This document shows positions 5,491 through 7,638 of a DNA stretch of 7,638 bases, one piece after another (within the stretch, counting starts at the first letter, position 1; the number at the start of each line of letters is the position of its first letter). A program made the position numbers and the translations under genes. The DNA is from Nitrosomonadales bacterium (lineage in GTDB: Bacteria > Pseudomonadota > Gammaproteobacteria > Burkholderiales > Gallionellaceae). Location of the stretch: assembly GCA_016218465.1 (NCBI GenBank), contig JACREA010000167.1, positions 1 through 7,638 of the forward strand. The letters run 5' to 3'. Below the pieces are notes generated by a model. That model had not been told where the DNA came from and did not search any database. It worked only from the letters and a program-made list of their open reading frames with translations.

Positions 5491-7389
5491 TCAAGGTTGA
5501 GTAGTTGGCGTCTCATGCAAATTTATTTTGATAGTAGCCTGCCGTTTGGCTTCAGCCAGATAGGCTTGGAACATTTCTTCGCCAGTCAATTGACGCAGTT
5601 GCTGAGCATAATGCGCGCGCTTCTCATCATTGACTGCTTCACCTTCCTTGATGGCATCAATACGTACCAGCATGTAGCCATTCTTCTGGGCAACTTCTGC
5701 ACCAACATACTGCGGTAACTTGGCTGCATTCGCCTGAAATACTTGTCTCGCCAATCCGGCATCAAGAGAGCCATGTTTTCCACGAGTAACGGTCTCTGCA
5801 TTACTCCATTTCAAATTCGGGTTGTTTCCACTCCGCAATTGTTCTAACACTTCCTTACCCTGTTTTATTGCCAGTTCTGTAGCCTCCTGGTGCAACAATT
5901 TTTGACGTATTACTTCCTGCACTTCGCTCAATGGACGCTCGGCGGCTGGCTTATATTCCAAAACACGGGCAGCAACCAGTGTATTTGTTGTCACCTCAAT
6001 CGCGGCAGTATTGCGCTTGTTTTTTACAGCCTCGTCATTGAAAATTGCCTGCAACATTTTTGCCGTCCATGGCTCTCCGGAGGCCATCCCCTTGATTAAC
6101 CATCCGCTCTGCTCAATTTTCGTATTAACCAGCTCGGCAGCAGGCTTCAAAGTATCGCTTTGCTCATATACAGTATTGCTGAATTTGTCCGCCAGTTCAG
6201 CATACTTATCGGCAGCTTTCTGCTGGCGCAGCTTGTTCACGATACCCTCACGAGCCTCTTCGAACGATAAAACCCTGGAAGGCTTGATCGAGGTCAGTCT
6301 GATGATGTGATAACCAAAATCCGACTTTACCAATCCGCTGATCTCACCTTCTTTTAAGGCAAAGGCCGCATCTTCAAATGGCTTTACCATCATGCCACGG
6401 CCAAAAAATCCCAGATCCCCGCCCTTCGCGGCAGAGCCTGGGTCCTGTGAATTAGCTTTCGCCAACTCGGCAAATCTGGCAGGATTTTGCTTGACTTGCT
6501 GCAGAAGTTCCCCGGCCTTCATCTTGGCTGCATTTTGTTCAGCTTGCGTGGCAGCTGCATTTACAGCAATCAAAATATGCGTCGCCTGGCGCTCTTCAGG
6601 TGTACCAAAATCATTCTGGTGCTCATCATAATATTTGCGCACTTCTTCCTGGCTTATCTCAACTTTCGTCATCAAATCATTTATTGAGAATCTCACATAT
6701 TCGACTTTCGCCTGCTCCTGAACCTGGAACTCTTTTATATGTTGGTCGTAATATTCTTTCAACGCAGCCTCATCAACTTTTGCCTGTGCCAGGAAGGGTT
6801 GAGACAATATAGAAGAGACGCTTACCACCCGTTGCTGTTCATTCAGACGAATTATATTGTCCGCAACACTTTTTGATGCAAATCCATTTTGGATGTAAGC
6901 ATCCTGCATATGCTGCCCAAACAGTTGATCACGCAAGCGAGCTTCAAACATCAATGGCGTCATATTCTGATTTCTCAGCGCTGTTTCATAGCGTTTCTTG
7001 TCGAACTTTCCATTTTCCTGAAAAGCTTCAATGCCATCAATCACCTGCGCCATCCGTTCATCCGTCACAAGCAATCCCGCAGTTTTCGCGCGCTCAGACA
7101 ATAAACGCTGGGTGACCAAATTCTCCAGCACCGAACGCTTCATTTCCGGGTTATCTAACATCGCCGCATCAAAATTGTCACCAAGCTGTTGACGAAACCT
7201 TTCTTGCTGCTGGCGCAACGCTTTGCCAAACTCTTGTTGAGTAATTTTTGTGTCATTTACAGTGGCAACCACATCTGCTGATTTTCCAGAACGGTTATAT
7301 GAATCAATTCCCCAGAATGCAAAAGGCAAAATGATTACAGCCAATACGATCTGTACCAATTTTTTATTTTCATGCACAAAGTCAAACAT
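5491..7389 (-). CDS. ppiD: Peptidylprolyl isomerase PpiD, membrane-anchored SurA-like chaperone
   Basis: Inner-membrane chaperone that helps proteins leaving the Sec translocon to fold in the periplasm. The 632 residues match the usual PpiD length. A short cytoplasmic start (MFDFVHENKK) is followed by one transmembrane helix (about 11-29, VQIVLAVIILPFAFWG), then a SurA-like N-terminal chaperone domain (about 35-260). A single parvulin domain follows (about 265-370: ATHILI, GGDLGFFGRGMM, FGYHIIRL), then a C-terminal helical region ending in TPTTQP. Unlike the degenerate parvulin domain of E. coli PpiD, this one keeps the usual motif residues, including His271 and His361, so isomerase activity is plausible; that is inference. 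The ATG is preceded by TGGTGG at ribosome-site distance. It has its own terminator at 5440-5465, and another terminator (7431-7455) separates it from the upstream tRNA genes. Confidence 0.95.
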   Translation of the reverse strand: MFDFVHENKKLVQIVLAVIILPFAFWGIDSYNRSGKSADVVATVNDTKITQQEFGKALRQQQERFRQQLGDNFDAAMLDNPEMKRSVLENLVTQRLLSERAKTAGLLVTDERMAQVIDGIEAFQENGKFDKKRYETALRNQNMTPLMFEARLRDQLFGQHMQDAYIQNGFASKSVADNIIRLNEQQRVVSVSSILSQPFLAQAKVDEAALKEYYDQHIKEFQVQEQAKVEYVRFSINDLMTKVEISQEEVRKYYDEHQNDFGTPEERQATHILIAVNAAATQAEQNAAKMKAGELLQQVKQNPARFAELAKANSQDPGSAAKGGDLGFFGRGMMVKPFEDAAFALKEGEISGLVKSDFGYHIIRLTSIKPSRVLSFEEAREGIVNKLRQQKAADKYAELADKFSNTVYEQSDTLKPAAELVNTKIEQSGWLIKGMASGEPWTAKMLQAIFNDEAVKNKRNTAAIEVTTNTLVAARVLEYKPAAERPLSEVQEVIRQKLLHQEATELAIKQGKEVLEQLRSGNNPNLKWSNAETVTRGKHGSLDAGLARQVFQANAAKLPQYVGAEVAQKNGYMLVRIDAIKEGEAVNDEKRAHYAQQLRQLTGEEMFQAYLAEAKRQATIKINLHETPTTQP

Positions 7390-7430
7390 ATTGATACCAC
7401 CAAGCTAAATGATTTTGAAAAAACAGATGT

Positions 7431-7455
7431 AAAAAAGGCGAACTTGCGTTCGCCT
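7431..7455 (-). terminator. Intrinsic terminator of the tRNA-Val/tRNA-Asp transcript
   Basis: Minus-strand stem AGGCGAAC/GTTCGCCT, eight perfect pairs with a GCAA (GNRA-type) loop, followed by a run of T. It begins a few bases after the CCA end of tRNA-Asp and ends 41 bases before the ppiD start codon. It should stop the tRNA transcript, so ppiD needs its own promoter or read-through. A TTTACA that could serve as -35 for ppiD overlaps the T-run, but no good -10 follows at 17 bases. Confidence 0.88.
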
Positions 7456-7460
7456 ATGTC

Positions 7461-7537
7461 TGGCGGAGTGGACGGGACTCGAACCCGCGACCCCCGGCGT
7501 GACAGGCCGGTATTCTAACCAACTGAACTACCACTCC
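7461..7537 (-). tRNA. tRNA-Asp (GTC)
   Basis: The 77-base gene has perfect acceptor arms GGAGTGG/CCACTCC, discriminator G and an encoded CCA (complement of 7461-7463). The anticodon loop is CTGTCAC with GTC at 7501-7503, closed by a CCGGC/GCCGG stem; the T-arm contains GGTTCGAGTCC. It lies 14 bases downstream of tRNA-Val and is surely co-transcribed with it. Confidence 0.97.
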
Positions 7538-7551
7538 AAAAACTATTTTGT

Positions 7552-7627
7552 TGGTGGGTGCTGACGGGATCGAACCGCCGACATTCGCCTTGTAAGGGCG
7601 ACGCTCTACCAGCTGAGCTAAGCACCC
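7552..7627 (-). tRNA. tRNA-Val (TAC)
   Basis: The 76-base gene has perfect acceptor arms GGGTGCT/AGCACCC, discriminator A and an encoded CCA (complement of 7552-7554). The anticodon loop is CTTACAA with TAC at 7592-7594, closed by a perfect TCGCC/GGCGA stem. It is the first gene of the tRNA-Val/tRNA-Asp pair seen here. Its promoter would lie beyond the right edge of the window. Confidence 0.97.
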
Positions 7628-7638
7628 CCCTGCAAAGA

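Overview
The window looks like chromosome of a betaproteobacterium, most likely of the Nitrosomonadales/Gallionellaceae type. This rests on recalled similarity of the PpiD N-terminus, the tRNA-Val/tRNA-Asp/ppiD order, and a Deg1-like S1C protease beside a class I aminotransferase. No phage, IS, CRISPR or integrase signature is visible. The GC-rich first 2.3 kb and the more AT-rich ppiD region differ by eye, but no mobile element boundary is seen.

Layout: 1-1083 (+) is a class I PLP-dependent aminotransferase of the aspartate aminotransferase Ib type, cut off at its 5' end by the window edge. The 223-base gap after it (1084-1306) holds a short stretch resembling a second copy of an aminotransferase C-terminus (1125-1169). 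It also holds an apparent signal-peptide start (1196) that is separated from the protease by an in-frame TGA (1292-1294). 1307-2353 (+) is a trypsin-like Deg/HtrA serine protease with an intact catalytic triad and one PDZ domain. Convergent to it, 2398-5055 (-) encodes an unusual 885-residue membrane protein. It has a small N-terminal domain, a long Ala/Glu/Lys-rich cytoplasmic coiled-coil region with short repeats, one transmembrane helix and an AsmA-like periplasmic domain.

A good sigma70-type promoter with a GC-rich discriminator (5181-5209) drives tRNA-Asn(GTT) (5224-5299). The following non-coding stretch (5300-5439) carries an imperfect long hairpin. The terminator of ppiD (5440-5465, minus strand, UUCG loop) closes the region. 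ppiD (5491-7389, -) is a membrane-anchored SurA-like/parvulin chaperone. Upstream of it on the same strand are a terminator (7431-7455), tRNA-Asp(GTC) and tRNA-Val(TAC).

Taken together, three protein genes concern the cell envelope: a periplasmic protease, an AsmA-like inner-membrane protein and a periplasmic folding factor. They are interleaved with tRNA genes and do not form one operon. The most notable points are the tripartite AsmA-like protein with its FxFDxF repeats, the nonsense codon in the protease signal peptide, and an unusual Asn-to-Tyr change at the PLP-contact position of the aminotransferase. I see no clear new defence, mobile or RNA-guided system here.
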